In this document: positions 41,923 to 50,599 of the stretch, in pieces
How the letters are laid out: each line of letters begins with the position of its first letter
Position numbering within the stretch: the stretch's first letter is position 1
Program-made: the position numbers and the translations under genes
DNA from: UBA5239 sp040391785
Lineage (GTDB): Bacteria; Verrucomicrobiota; Lentisphaeria; Victivallales; Victivallaceae
NCBI GenBank assembly: GCA_040391785.1
Contig: JBEBXH010000022.1
Location: 1 to 64,000, forward strand
Direction of reading: 5' to 3'
DNA: 64,000 nt
Notes under the pieces: model-generated
Told to the model about the DNA's origin: nothing
The model's input: only the letters and a program-made list of their open reading frames with translations
Databases searched by the model: none

Positions 41923-43232
41923 ACCCCTTTGTCCTCGTTATCCATGGGAATTGATTCGAGAATACTGTCCAGCACGGCATGGACGCTTTTCCATTCGCCC
42001 TGGTTGCGGAGTTTCAGCCGCAGACGGTGCGACAGAACCGGCTTTGCCATGTCCCGCACGTCCTTCGGGATCACATAATCGCGCCCGTAATACGCGGCCA
42101 GGCTTTGCGTCACCCGCATCAGCGCCAGCGAGGCGCGCGGGCTGCAGCCGCCGATCAGCGCGGTATGCTCACGGGTAGCATTGGCGATTGCCACGATGTA
42201 GTCTTTGATCTTTTCGGAAATATGCACCTTGCGCACCAGCGCATGGCAGCGCAGCACGTCGTTGGATTTGATCACATACGAAATACGGTTCAGCGGATGC
42301 GACTCCGCCTGCGAAGTCAGGATTTCGCGCTCGGATTCCGGCGCGGGGTAGCCGATGGAGAGCTTCATCATGAAGCGGTCCAGCTGCGGCTCCGGCAGCG
42401 GGTACGTGCCGTGGTAATCGTCCGGGTTCTGGGTGGCGATCACAAAAAACGGCTTCGGCAGCACGTGCTGCCGCCCGTCGATGGTAATCACCGACTCGGA
42501 CATACACTCCAGCAGACTCGACTGGGTACGCGGCGTGGTACGGTTGATTTCGTCCGCCAGAATGATATTGCCGAAAATCGGCCCGGGCACAAAGCGGAAT
42601 TCGTTCTTGCCCGTGTCATAAATGCTCATGCCGGTGATGTCCGACGGCATCATGTCGGGCGTGAACTGAATGCGTTTGTAGTTGGCCTGAATCGACTTCG
42701 CCAGCGTCTGCGCCAGGATGGATTTGCCGACACCCGGCATGTCCTCCACCAGCACGTGACCGTCGGCGAAGAGGCAGACGATCACATTGCGCACCACGTC
42801 CGGCTTGCCTTTAAATACCTTGGTGATATTGTCTTCCAACAGCGTGATCACGTTTTTCAGGAGCTCAACCGAATTGATTTCCTCGCCGTCGGCCTTCTCC
42901 ACGCCGACGGCCTGCATCCGGGTCATGCTGTCCGGGTCGTTGAATACGATCATGCTGGACCCGATCTGGATCACATCCATGTGCTTGACCGGACAAGGCT
43001 CGGTGACCGGGGAGTTATTGATGAAGGTACCGTTGGCGCTCTCGAGGTCCTTCAGCAGGAAAGTATCTCCGGAACGGCGGATTTCGGCGTGCCGTCGCGA
43101 CACGTCGCTTTTGTTGATAATGACGTCGCACTCGTTTCCGCGCCCGATTACCGCCACATTTTTATCCATCGGGAAGTCGCGGCTCTTGCCGTAACCTTCC
43201 TGAATTGTCAAAGTCGGGTTATTCAATAACAT
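41919..43232 (-). CDS. MoxR-type AAA+ ATPase with N-terminal FHA domain
   Basis: 437 residues from the ATG at 43232, with AGGTGG upstream. The FHA domain (about 10-100) has VIGRGNECDVII, VSRRHAEI and SANGTFINN, the phosphothreonine-binding marks. The AAA+ module (about 115-437) has Walker A DMPGVGKS, Walker B ILADEINR and sensor 1 ATQNPDDY, matching MoxR ATPases that act as chaperones for metal or complex insertion. Fusion to FHA suggests control by a Ser/Thr kinase. Leads the operon with DUF58, TgpA and the duplicated membrane protein. Confidence 0.9.
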   Translation of the reverse strand: MLLNNPTLTIQEGYGKSRDFPMDKNVAVIGRGNECDVIINKSDVSRRHAEIRRSGDTFLLKDLESANGTFINNSPVTEPCPVKHMDVIQIGSSMIVFNDPDSMTRMQAVGVEKADGEEINSVELLKNVITLLEDNITKVFKGKPDVVRNVIVCLFADGHVLVEDMPGVGKSILAQTLAKSIQANYKRIQFTPDMMPSDITGMSIYDTGKNEFRFVPGPIFGNIILADEINRTTPRTQSSLLECMSESVITIDGRQHVLPKPFFVIATQNPDDYHGTYPLPEPQLDRFMMKLSIGYPAPESEREILTSQAESHPLNRISYVIKSNDVLRCHALVRKVHISEKIKDYIVAIANATREHTALIGGCSPRASLALMRVTQSLAAYYGRDYVIPKDVRDMAKPVLSHRLRLKLRNQGEWKSVHAVLDSILESIPMDNEDKGV

Positions 43233-43327
43233 CGCCAATTTCCACCTCTGAAATTTTACTGTGTTGTGAGACTATAGCAGGGAAATGAAAAATTGAAAAT
43301 GAAAATTGGAAAATGAAACGAGAAATT

Positions 43328-44023
43328 TTACAGCGACCAGGAGTCCTGCTCCCACTCCTGCAAACTCCAGAAGCAGTTGCCAAGTACCGAGAGATTCAGG
43401 TACGGCGCGTAATTCCGCGCCGGCGACGCGTGCCAGCAGCAGCGGATCATCGGAAACATCGACAACGAACCCGAGTATTTGACCCCGGTGAAGGGATTTG
43501 AGCCGTTTTTCATGGCTTCCACCTTGATATCCTGCCAGGACTTGGAGCCGTCGCCACCACCGCCGATGACCCAGTTGCAGACCGCTTCGCTGAATTCATA
43601 AAAATAACTGATCCGCTCAACGTCCCAGTTCGGATTGTTGCCGTTGGCGCCGTGAATGCTCACGCTCAAAGCATTGGGACGGTCGAAGGCGTTTTTGTAT
43701 TCGCTGATGTCCACGCCGGGCTGAAACTGCAGCCACTCCGCGGGCGCCGTATCCACCGGGTTGCCGTCAAACGGACAGTGGTAAATCGCCAGCGTCTGGG
43801 TATAATCCGGGTACAGGCGCGAGATCCAGGGCACAAAGCGGTCGTTGTAATCACTCTGATACGCCAGGCTGAACACACCGAATTGCTTAAGATTGTTGAT
43901 GCAGGAGGTCTGCCGTGCTTTGTTGCGGGCCTTGTTCAACGCCGGCAGCAGCATGGCCGCCAGGATCGCGATGATCACGATCACTACGAGGAGTTCAATG
44001 AGCGTGAAATTCTTCTTTTTCAT
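43328..44023 (-). CDS. type II secretion/prepilin-like protein
   Basis: 231 residues. The start KKKNFTLIELLVVIVIIAILAAML is a class III prepilin leader: cleavage is expected before F5, and the helix that follows is the pilin spine. The remainder is a globular domain resembling the short DUF1559-like pseudopilins that are abundant in Lentisphaerae and Planctomycetes. AAGGAA precedes the ATG. It overlaps the end of the glycosyltransferase gene by 29 bases. Its role, surface display or secretion of enzymes, is inferred from the family. Confidence 0.85.
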   Translation of the reverse strand: MKKKNFTLIELLVVIVIIAILAAMLLPALNKARNKARQTSCINNLKQFGVFSLAYQSDYNDRFVPWISRLYPDYTQTLAIYHCPFDGNPVDTAPAEWLQFQPGVDISEYKNAFDRPNALSVSIHGANGNNPNWDVERISYFYEFSEAVCNWVIGGGGDGSKSWQDIKVEAMKNGSNPFTGVKYSGSLSMFPMIRCCWHASPARNYAPYLNLSVLGNCFWSLQEWEQDSWSL

Positions 44024-45575
44024 TTTCGGGTTCCTTCTGTTCGGCGCACAGGCCGTGATTGGTTTTTTCCCAGTAAAAAGGATTGGTAAAGAGTTGTATG
44101 AAGCCCTTCCAGGCGGCAAATGAGATCAGCAGCCAGTAAAACGGCATCAGAAATGCCATCGGCACCAGATGATAATTGCGGCGCTTGAGGCAGGCCGCCA
44201 GATGAATCAGTACAAACAACCCATTTGCCAGCAGCAGCAGCATACTGACGGCAAAGAGCACCACCGAGAGCCCCGCCCACAGCGCGCTCTCCGTTGGCCC
44301 CCAATACAGGAGCGGCCACGCCCGGAAGCGCATGCCGAGAATCTCCAATCCATTGTAACCGTTGAAGTTCTGCGGTCCGATGATCGTATTCGCCAGCGTG
44401 TCGCCATGCGCCAATGCGTGCCAGAGCAGCCCGAGGTAAACCAATCCGGCGATCCAGAAAAACACGTTTGCCAGCATCATGAACGAAGTCGCCCCCACGT
44501 TCATATAGAACCCGAGGTAACCGCGCAGCCCGAGGCGCTTGATCGTGTCGAGCGGGTGCCGGGTGTGGACCAGATGTGTCTGAATGAACCCCTTGACCCA
44601 GCGTGAGCGCTGCCGGACCCAGTTCCACAACTGCGAATTGGCCTCCTCCCAGGTGGTGGAGTCCAGCACGCAGGTTTTGTGCCCGTCGGTGTAAATCCGG
44701 ATGCCGAGGTCGCAATCTTCGGTGACGTTGAAGGGGTCCCAGCCGCCGCACTGTTTCAGTAGCCCGGTGCGGAAATGATTGGACGTACCGCCCAGCGGCA
44801 ACGGCATGTCCATGGTGCTCAACCCCGGCAGCAGCAGGTCGAAGGTGGTCGAGTATTCGATGGTGAAAAATCGGGTCAGCCAGTTGTAACGCGAATTGTC
44901 GTAGTTCAGTTTCGCCTGAACACAGGCCATATCCGCGCTGGCGTGTTTGAACACATACCACGCCTTTTTCAGCTGGTCCGGCTCAGGGCGGTCCTCGGCG
45001 TCGTAGATCACGCAGAGCTCGCCGCGGGCGCGCTCCAGACCATAATTGCAGGCGCGCGGCTTGGTTTTCGGCACCATGCCGGGGATGATGATGACCTCGT
45101 AGCAATCCGGCAGATGGCACTGCTTCACCGCTTCCTGAGTCGAAATGTCATCGTTTTCCAACAGGATTTTGATGTCGAGCTTGTGCTTCGGGTAGTCCAG
45201 GCGGTTCATGTTGCGGACGATTTTGCCGGCGATGTTTGCCTCTTTGTAGAGCGGCAGGAAGATCGTGTAAACCGGCAGTTCGTCCTCGTCGATGGAGGCG
45301 TATTGCTCCGGAGTGACCTTGATTTCGCCGCGCCCGAGCAGCGACAGCGCCGCCGCCGAACAACGGCAGAACACCGCGCTGAAGTACCAGAACGCCATGA
45401 CCGTGGTCAGCGCCATGACGAAGTAATCCCAGCGGTATTTCAGGAACACCAGCAACACGGCGGCCAGAGCGATATAAAATACGCCCTGCCTGCGGCTGAT
45501 CGTGATATAAGCGCAAATATCGCCGGCGCGTACGATGAACCCGCGCGTCAAAGTATCAAGTTTATTTCCGTCCAT
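43995..45575 (-). CDS. GT2 processive glycosyltransferase (cellulose-synthase-like)
   Basis: 526 residues. Two N-terminal helices (about 30-65), a GT-A catalytic domain with DAED (about 195), TEDCDLG (about 290) and QRSRWVKG (about 325), then about five C-terminal helices. The D, DxD, TED, Q(Q/R)xRW set marks inverting enzymes that build and export a beta-linked polysaccharide. No PilZ domain. It overlaps the prepilin gene, an odd pairing, and diverges from a secreted hydrolase gene. Confidence 0.88.
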   Translation of the reverse strand: MDGNKLDTLTRGFIVRAGDICAYITISRRQGVFYIALAAVLLVFLKYRWDYFVMALTTVMAFWYFSAVFCRCSAAALSLLGRGEIKVTPEQYASIDEDELPVYTIFLPLYKEANIAGKIVRNMNRLDYPKHKLDIKILLENDDISTQEAVKQCHLPDCYEVIIIPGMVPKTKPRACNYGLERARGELCVIYDAEDRPEPDQLKKAWYVFKHASADMACVQAKLNYDNSRYNWLTRFFTIEYSTTFDLLLPGLSTMDMPLPLGGTSNHFRTGLLKQCGGWDPFNVTEDCDLGIRIYTDGHKTCVLDSTTWEEANSQLWNWVRQRSRWVKGFIQTHLVHTRHPLDTIKRLGLRGYLGFYMNVGATSFMMLANVFFWIAGLVYLGLLWHALAHGDTLANTIIGPQNFNGYNGLEILGMRFRAWPLLYWGPTESALWAGLSVVLFAVSMLLLLANGLFVLIHLAACLKRRNYHLVPMAFLMPFYWLLISFAAWKGFIQLFTNPFYWEKTNHGLCAEQKEPENEKEEFHAH

Positions 45576-45678
45576 TTTTCATTTCATGTTTGGCATTTTT
45601 CTGCTTATGGGTATATTATAGCCTTGATATTGATTTTTTGAATCTCGTATTTGAACTTTTTTCGAATTTATTGACGGT

Positions 45679-48099
45679 ATGAGACGTATTCTATATATCT
45701 TGATTCTGGTGCTCCTGGCACCCGCCATGGCCGCAGACACCTGGTTTGTGGAGAGCGGCGGCGGCGACCGCCGTGCCCTGCCCTCCGGCGAAGACGGCAA
45801 AATCGAAGTGACCGTAAACTCCGGCACCGCACTGCTTTATCGCGAAAAAGAACGCACCGCGCCGCGCATGACCCGCGAGGAATGGGAGAAAACCACGCTG
45901 GTTTTCGAGGTCCGTTTCGACTCGACCGCCGTCCGGGAACTGCGCGGCAGCATTTTCGTCAAGGACAAGGACGGCTGGTGGTTCCAGGATCCGAACGAAT
46001 TCAAGCTGGCCGCCGGCGAATGGCAAACCCTGAAACTCGATATCACGCCCGAAACCAGCCCGCTGATGCCGCAGGGACACCAGGGCGCGTGGAACACCTT
46101 TTTCGCCGTTTCCCGTTTGACCGCCGGGCTTTCCGTTTATCACAGCGCGGGCGAATACACCCTGCAGTGCCGGGCCATGCGGTTGGAAGGCAAGAGAACG
46201 GACGCCCCGTTGAACATCCTTGAGTGGCAGCTGCCGGAGACGGCCTCGGTTAACAACATCCTGCAGAGCACCTTCCAACTCTCCCGCGAATACTTCAATC
46301 CGTTCGATCCCGATGAAATCATGGCCGATTACGAGGTCAAATATCCGGACGGCTCCACCCGGCAGTTCCCGGCGTTTTATACCATGGAATATGCCCGGCA
46401 GCGGCATTTCACCACCGAAATCAACACCCCGTCCGGGCGCGCTTACTGGGCGTTCCGCTTCACCCCGGAGAAACCGGGTGTTTACGAGTTCCGGCTGCTG
46501 GCGAAAGATCACACCGGCAAAACCGCCTCGACTCCGTGGCGCAAGATCACCGCGCAAGTTGCCCCCGGCAAAGGTTTCGTCCGCGTAGCCCCGAACAATC
46601 ACAATCTGAGGTTTGCCAACGGCGAGCTCTTTTTCCCGGTCGGTATCAACATCCACACCAACGTCGACCTGCGTAGCGAAATCGACTTTGAATTCGGCCA
46701 CCTGCCGGATCAAGGCACTTATGATTACGACGCCTATTTCGAGAAAATGGCTCCGAACGGCATCAACGCGGTGGAGATCTGGATGGCCGCCTGGAGCTTC
46801 GCCATCGAGTGGAACAGCGCCCGTCAGAATTACCACGGCCTCGGCCGCTACAACCTCTGCAATGCCTCGCGCCTCGACCATATCCTGAACACTGCCCGCA
46901 CCCGAAATATTTATGTGCACCTGACCCTCGACAACCACACCAAGCTCACCAATCTGGAATGGGGTGACAACCCCTTCAATACCGCCAATCCGTTCAAGGA
47001 CGCCAACGGTTCATTTCTGCAAAACACCAACGATTTTTTCACCAACGAAACCGCCCGCAAGCTGAATCGCCAACGAAACCGTTATATCGCTGCGCGCTGG
47101 GGTGCCGATCCGGCGATTTTCGGCATCGAACTCTGGAGCGAAGTCGACCTGGTGCCGAACTTCCAGCAGCTCTATGACAGCGAGGACCTGATGAGGTGGC
47201 ACACGGAGGCCGCCTCCGAATTCCGCGCCATGGACCAGGGCAGTCACCTGCTGACCACCCACTATTGCAGCGATTACAACCGGCTGCTGCGCTGGTACAA
47301 ACTGCTCACACTACCGGTTTTCGACTACATCGTCGGCGATGCCTACCGCAATCCCCGCCGGGTCCACTTCATTGACTTGATTACCGGCCATGCCGCCGGG
47401 GTGAAATATTTCGAGCGTCCCGTCATCATCACCGAACAGGGCGGCGCAAGCTCCGGCCCCGGTCAAACGGGGTTCCGGCTGGCCGATATCCACACCGCCC
47501 CCTGGCTCGGACTGTTCCTGAACCTCTCCGCCGTGCCCTTTACCTGGTGGCACGACCTTGTGCATATCCGCAACGGCTATCCTCATTACAAAGGCTTCAC
47601 TGACTTCATCCGCAACATCGACCTGACGAAATCATACGAATACATGCCGCTTTCGGTGGGCCAACGCCACGACTGGGTCGACGCCCCGGCAACTTTTCAG
47701 GAACGCATGTTCCGGAACCGCATTATGGTCCGGGGTTCCGATTACTGCAATATGGATTTCGCCTACACTTACACCGGCTGGCCAGTCGGGCGCAACTACA
47801 TCATACAAGGCATGTCCATGAATAACGATAAATTCATGGCCGGCTGGATTTTCAACCGGCCACACATGAACAACTATCCGCCATCCGGCCAATGGCTTCC
47901 GTATTTTCATGACTACCTGATCCAGCTGGCTCCCGGCCTCAAGCCGGGCCGTTATCTGGTGACTTTCTGCGATACCGTGACCAATCAGGTGCTGGACCGC
48001 CGCGAAACGGTCATTTCCAAGCCCGGCGAAGTGGTCCTGGTGCCGGTGCCATCCTTCCAGATCGACGTCGTTTTCAAAGTCGAGGAGGTGGAAAAGTGA
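45679..48099 (+). CDS. secreted DUF5060/GH5-like glycoside hydrolase
   Basis: 806 residues with a Sec signal peptide (cleavage near AMA, 19). Beta-rich N-terminal regions (about 20-290), including a DUF5060-like segment, are followed by a TIM barrel with FFPVGINIHTN (about 330), the likely acid/base E488 in LWSEVD and the likely nucleophile E586 in IITEQGG. A beta-sheet tail closes it. Clan GH-A; the sugar is unknown. Its stop overlaps the start of the PA14-SGNH gene, so they are made together and both are exported. Confidence 0.85.
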   Translation: MRRILYILILVLLAPAMAADTWFVESGGGDRRALPSGEDGKIEVTVNSGTALLYREKERTAPRMTREEWEKTTLVFEVRFDSTAVRELRGSIFVKDKDGWWFQDPNEFKLAAGEWQTLKLDITPETSPLMPQGHQGAWNTFFAVSRLTAGLSVYHSAGEYTLQCRAMRLEGKRTDAPLNILEWQLPETASVNNILQSTFQLSREYFNPFDPDEIMADYEVKYPDGSTRQFPAFYTMEYARQRHFTTEINTPSGRAYWAFRFTPEKPGVYEFRLLAKDHTGKTASTPWRKITAQVAPGKGFVRVAPNNHNLRFANGELFFPVGINIHTNVDLRSEIDFEFGHLPDQGTYDYDAYFEKMAPNGINAVEIWMAAWSFAIEWNSARQNYHGLGRYNLCNASRLDHILNTARTRNIYVHLTLDNHTKLTNLEWGDNPFNTANPFKDANGSFLQNTNDFFTNETARKLNRQRNRYIAARWGADPAIFGIELWSEVDLVPNFQQLYDSEDLMRWHTEAASEFRAMDQGSHLLTTHYCSDYNRLLRWYKLLTLPVFDYIVGDAYRNPRRVHFIDLITGHAAGVKYFERPVIITEQGGASSGPGQTGFRLADIHTAPWLGLFLNLSAVPFTWWHDLVHIRNGYPHYKGFTDFIRNIDLTKSYEYMPLSVGQRHDWVDAPATFQERMFRNRIMVRGSDYCNMDFAYTYTGWPVGRNYIIQGMSMNNDKFMAGWIFNRPHMNNYPPSGQWLPYFHDYLIQLAPGLKPGRYLVTFCDTVTNQVLDRRETVISKPGEVVLVPVPSFQIDVVFKVEEVEK

Positions 48100-50594
48100 A
48101 AAAACTGCTCGGCCTCCTGTTCCTGTTAACCCTGCCAACCGCTTATACCCTCGATCTCGAGTGGCACGTGCCGGAGGCCGAATACCGGCTGATCGTGGAG
48201 TCCGACCGCCCCGGCGAAAACGGCTATTTCGACTTCGGCGACTACGCCATGCCGATCCTGCTGGGCAAAGGGGTGGACATCCGCGACCATGCCGACAACA
48301 AAATTCCATTCTATCTCCATCAGACCCTCGGGCTGGTGATCGCTCCTGCCCCGGGTTCGCCGCGCCGCTATATTTACTTTGGGTTGCCGGAAGTCTCGCC
48401 GGTCGACCAGTGGAACAAAGCGCAGAACGGCGAAATTCCGCCCGACCGCACGATTTACACCAACGCCTATTGGCGCGGACACCGCTACTGGACCAGCAAG
48501 GAATGGCTGGACAATCAGGTCAACAACCTCGAAAACCGTTTCATCCGCGACAACGGCTGGAACTTCAAGTACCTGCTGCGCTGCTTCGCCACGTCAGCGG
48601 TCAGTTTGCATCAGGAAGTGCTGGATCCGCGGGCCGAACCGGTCACTGTCGGCGACTGGAACAAACCGCTCGACCGCGAAAATTATCTCTGCTGGCGCTA
48701 CCGCGACCTCTCCCGCCGGATCAATTACTTCTCGCAGGAGGAAATGGAGCGTTCATATGCTGATCCGTTCCGTTATTCCCGGGCGCGCATGGACTGGGTC
48801 TGGCGGCGCATCTATCTCTCGCGCAAGAATATCTTCCGGGTATTGCCGGACCTGCAGGCGCGTGCCCCGGAGGCTCCGATGAATGACTTTATCAATATTT
48901 TCAAGCAGCCGTACCGCGGCGTCTTTTTCTCCGCCAACCAGGCACTGTTTCATATTACGGACGACGCCTTTGACTCGCGCCGCAACATCGCGGTGGTCAT
49001 GGAGGGCAAGCTGATCGTGCCCGAAAACGGTGAATACGAGTTCAAAGCGGAAGCGAACGGCTCGTTCCTGCTCTATGTCGACGGTCAGCTGCACCTCAGC
49101 AAATACAACGAACCCGTTATCGACAAATTCCTGAAACTGAACCTGACCGCCGGCCTGCACGAAGTGCGTTTCTGCTTCCAGCGCCAGTCCTCCAGCATCG
49201 CCACGCTCTCCTGGAAAAAAACGGGCGCGGAGCAGTTCGCTGTGCTGACCGAAAACGATTTCGCCCCGGCCTGGCCGAACCCGCCGCTGGCCATGCAGCG
49301 CAAGCCATACGTCGACATCCCGCTGATCAAGCAGATCAGCCAGTACGATATATTTATCGCCAAGACTGAAAAGAAGTTATGGAAGGAACTGGCCGCCGTA
49401 AACGGCCCGCAGATCACCTGGCTCCTGAACGGTGCTCCGGTCTTCATCGGCGAAAAAGCCACCCTCATCAGCAACCCCGGCGATCAATTCGGCATTATGA
49501 CCGACGATTTCCCGCCGACCCGGTTTTTCTGGCTCCGCGCCGACCGCAAGGACAAACCGTGGTTCCACGCCGATTTGAGTTTGAATCTGTTCGTTCCCGA
49601 TTTTATTTACGAGGATGAAGAGCTGGAGATGTTCGTCGAAATGCTCTCGGCGCTCCCGGTCGCGGCCCGAAGCGTCCTCTCGGTCACGCCCGACCGAAAA
49701 AATCCCATGTTCCAGACCGGGAAACGCGAAATTATTGTTCCCCCGAAACGAATGATCCAGGAGGACCGCTACGCCAGCGACGGTTCCTTCAAATATTCCG
49801 TTCACCTGAAAGGCGCGGAGCTGAAAAACGCTCTGAACATCGACTTCGAACTGAAGGTTCCCGAACTGATCTTCTCCTCGCGGAAGCTCCGTTTTATCCC
49901 CCTGAACACACTGCCTCCGCTCACGCTCGACGCCAACGGCGATTTCCGGGATGAACAGAACGCGCTGGTCGTGCCGGTGCTGCACCGCCCCGCACTGAGC
50001 GAAATCCGCACCTGGGAACTGCCCGCCAAAATCAAAAATCAGATCGTTTCCTACCGTCATATGCTGTTGATCGGCGACGACTTCGGCAATTTCAGCGCGG
50101 ACCTGGAAAATACGTTGAAGCAAAAATCACTGGCCCTGACCTTCCTGCCGTGGAGCCGCGACCACCAGCCGCTGCTCCGGATGCGCCGCGACCTGCCCCG
50201 GATGCTGCAGGACATCAGCCGCAGCCAGGCGGATCTGGCGCTGGTCATCCCTGCCGCCGCGGACGTAGCCGATCAGATTCCGCTGCGCAGCCAGAGCCGC
50301 CACCTCGCCGCCATCCTTCAGGCATTGCGCGCCAACAAAAATATCCAGACCATTTGCCTCGCCACACCGCTCCCCATGGAAAATCACGCCGAGCTGGAAC
50401 AGAAGCTATCACAGGAATTGCGGAAACTGGGGCGCGACTACGGCGTGCGGATCATCGACCTGAACCACTTCCTGCGCCAGAATGGTGAGCTGAATTACGC
50501 TCCGGACGCCGCCCATCCCGCCTACCGCGAACGGCTGCCGGTCGGCAACACCTCCGCCATCAGCCGCCTGATCGTCAGCGAAACCGTCCGCTGA
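48096..50594 (+). CDS. secreted PA14-SGNH protein with altered nucleophile
   Basis: 832 residues from a GTG start (GAGGAGGTGG upstream, GTGA overlap with the stop of the hydrolase). Signal peptide to about residue 18. A PA14-like carbohydrate-binding domain (about 305-400) has ENGEYEFKAEANGSFLLYVDG. The C-terminal third (about 650-832) looks like an SGNH/GDSL hydrolase: the block V DxxH is intact (D804, H807), but block I reads GDD, with D662 at the serine place. It may be a non-catalytic binder or use another mechanism. Paired with the DUF5060 hydrolase it could handle acylated polysaccharide. Confidence 0.75.
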   Translation: MKKLLGLLFLLTLPTAYTLDLEWHVPEAEYRLIVESDRPGENGYFDFGDYAMPILLGKGVDIRDHADNKIPFYLHQTLGLVIAPAPGSPRRYIYFGLPEVSPVDQWNKAQNGEIPPDRTIYTNAYWRGHRYWTSKEWLDNQVNNLENRFIRDNGWNFKYLLRCFATSAVSLHQEVLDPRAEPVTVGDWNKPLDRENYLCWRYRDLSRRINYFSQEEMERSYADPFRYSRARMDWVWRRIYLSRKNIFRVLPDLQARAPEAPMNDFINIFKQPYRGVFFSANQALFHITDDAFDSRRNIAVVMEGKLIVPENGEYEFKAEANGSFLLYVDGQLHLSKYNEPVIDKFLKLNLTAGLHEVRFCFQRQSSSIATLSWKKTGAEQFAVLTENDFAPAWPNPPLAMQRKPYVDIPLIKQISQYDIFIAKTEKKLWKELAAVNGPQITWLLNGAPVFIGEKATLISNPGDQFGIMTDDFPPTRFFWLRADRKDKPWFHADLSLNLFVPDFIYEDEELEMFVEMLSALPVAARSVLSVTPDRKNPMFQTGKREIIVPPKRMIQEDRYASDGSFKYSVHLKGAELKNALNIDFELKVPELIFSSRKLRFIPLNTLPPLTLDANGDFRDEQNALVVPVLHRPALSEIRTWELPAKIKNQIVSYRHMLLIGDDFGNFSADLENTLKQKSLALTFLPWSRDHQPLLRMRRDLPRMLQDISRSQADLALVIPAAADVADQIPLRSQSRHLAAILQALRANKNIQTICLATPLPMENHAELEQKLSQELRKLGRDYGVRIIDLNHFLRQNGELNYAPDAAHPAYRERLPVGNTSAISRLIVSETVR

Positions 50595-50599
50595 AAATC

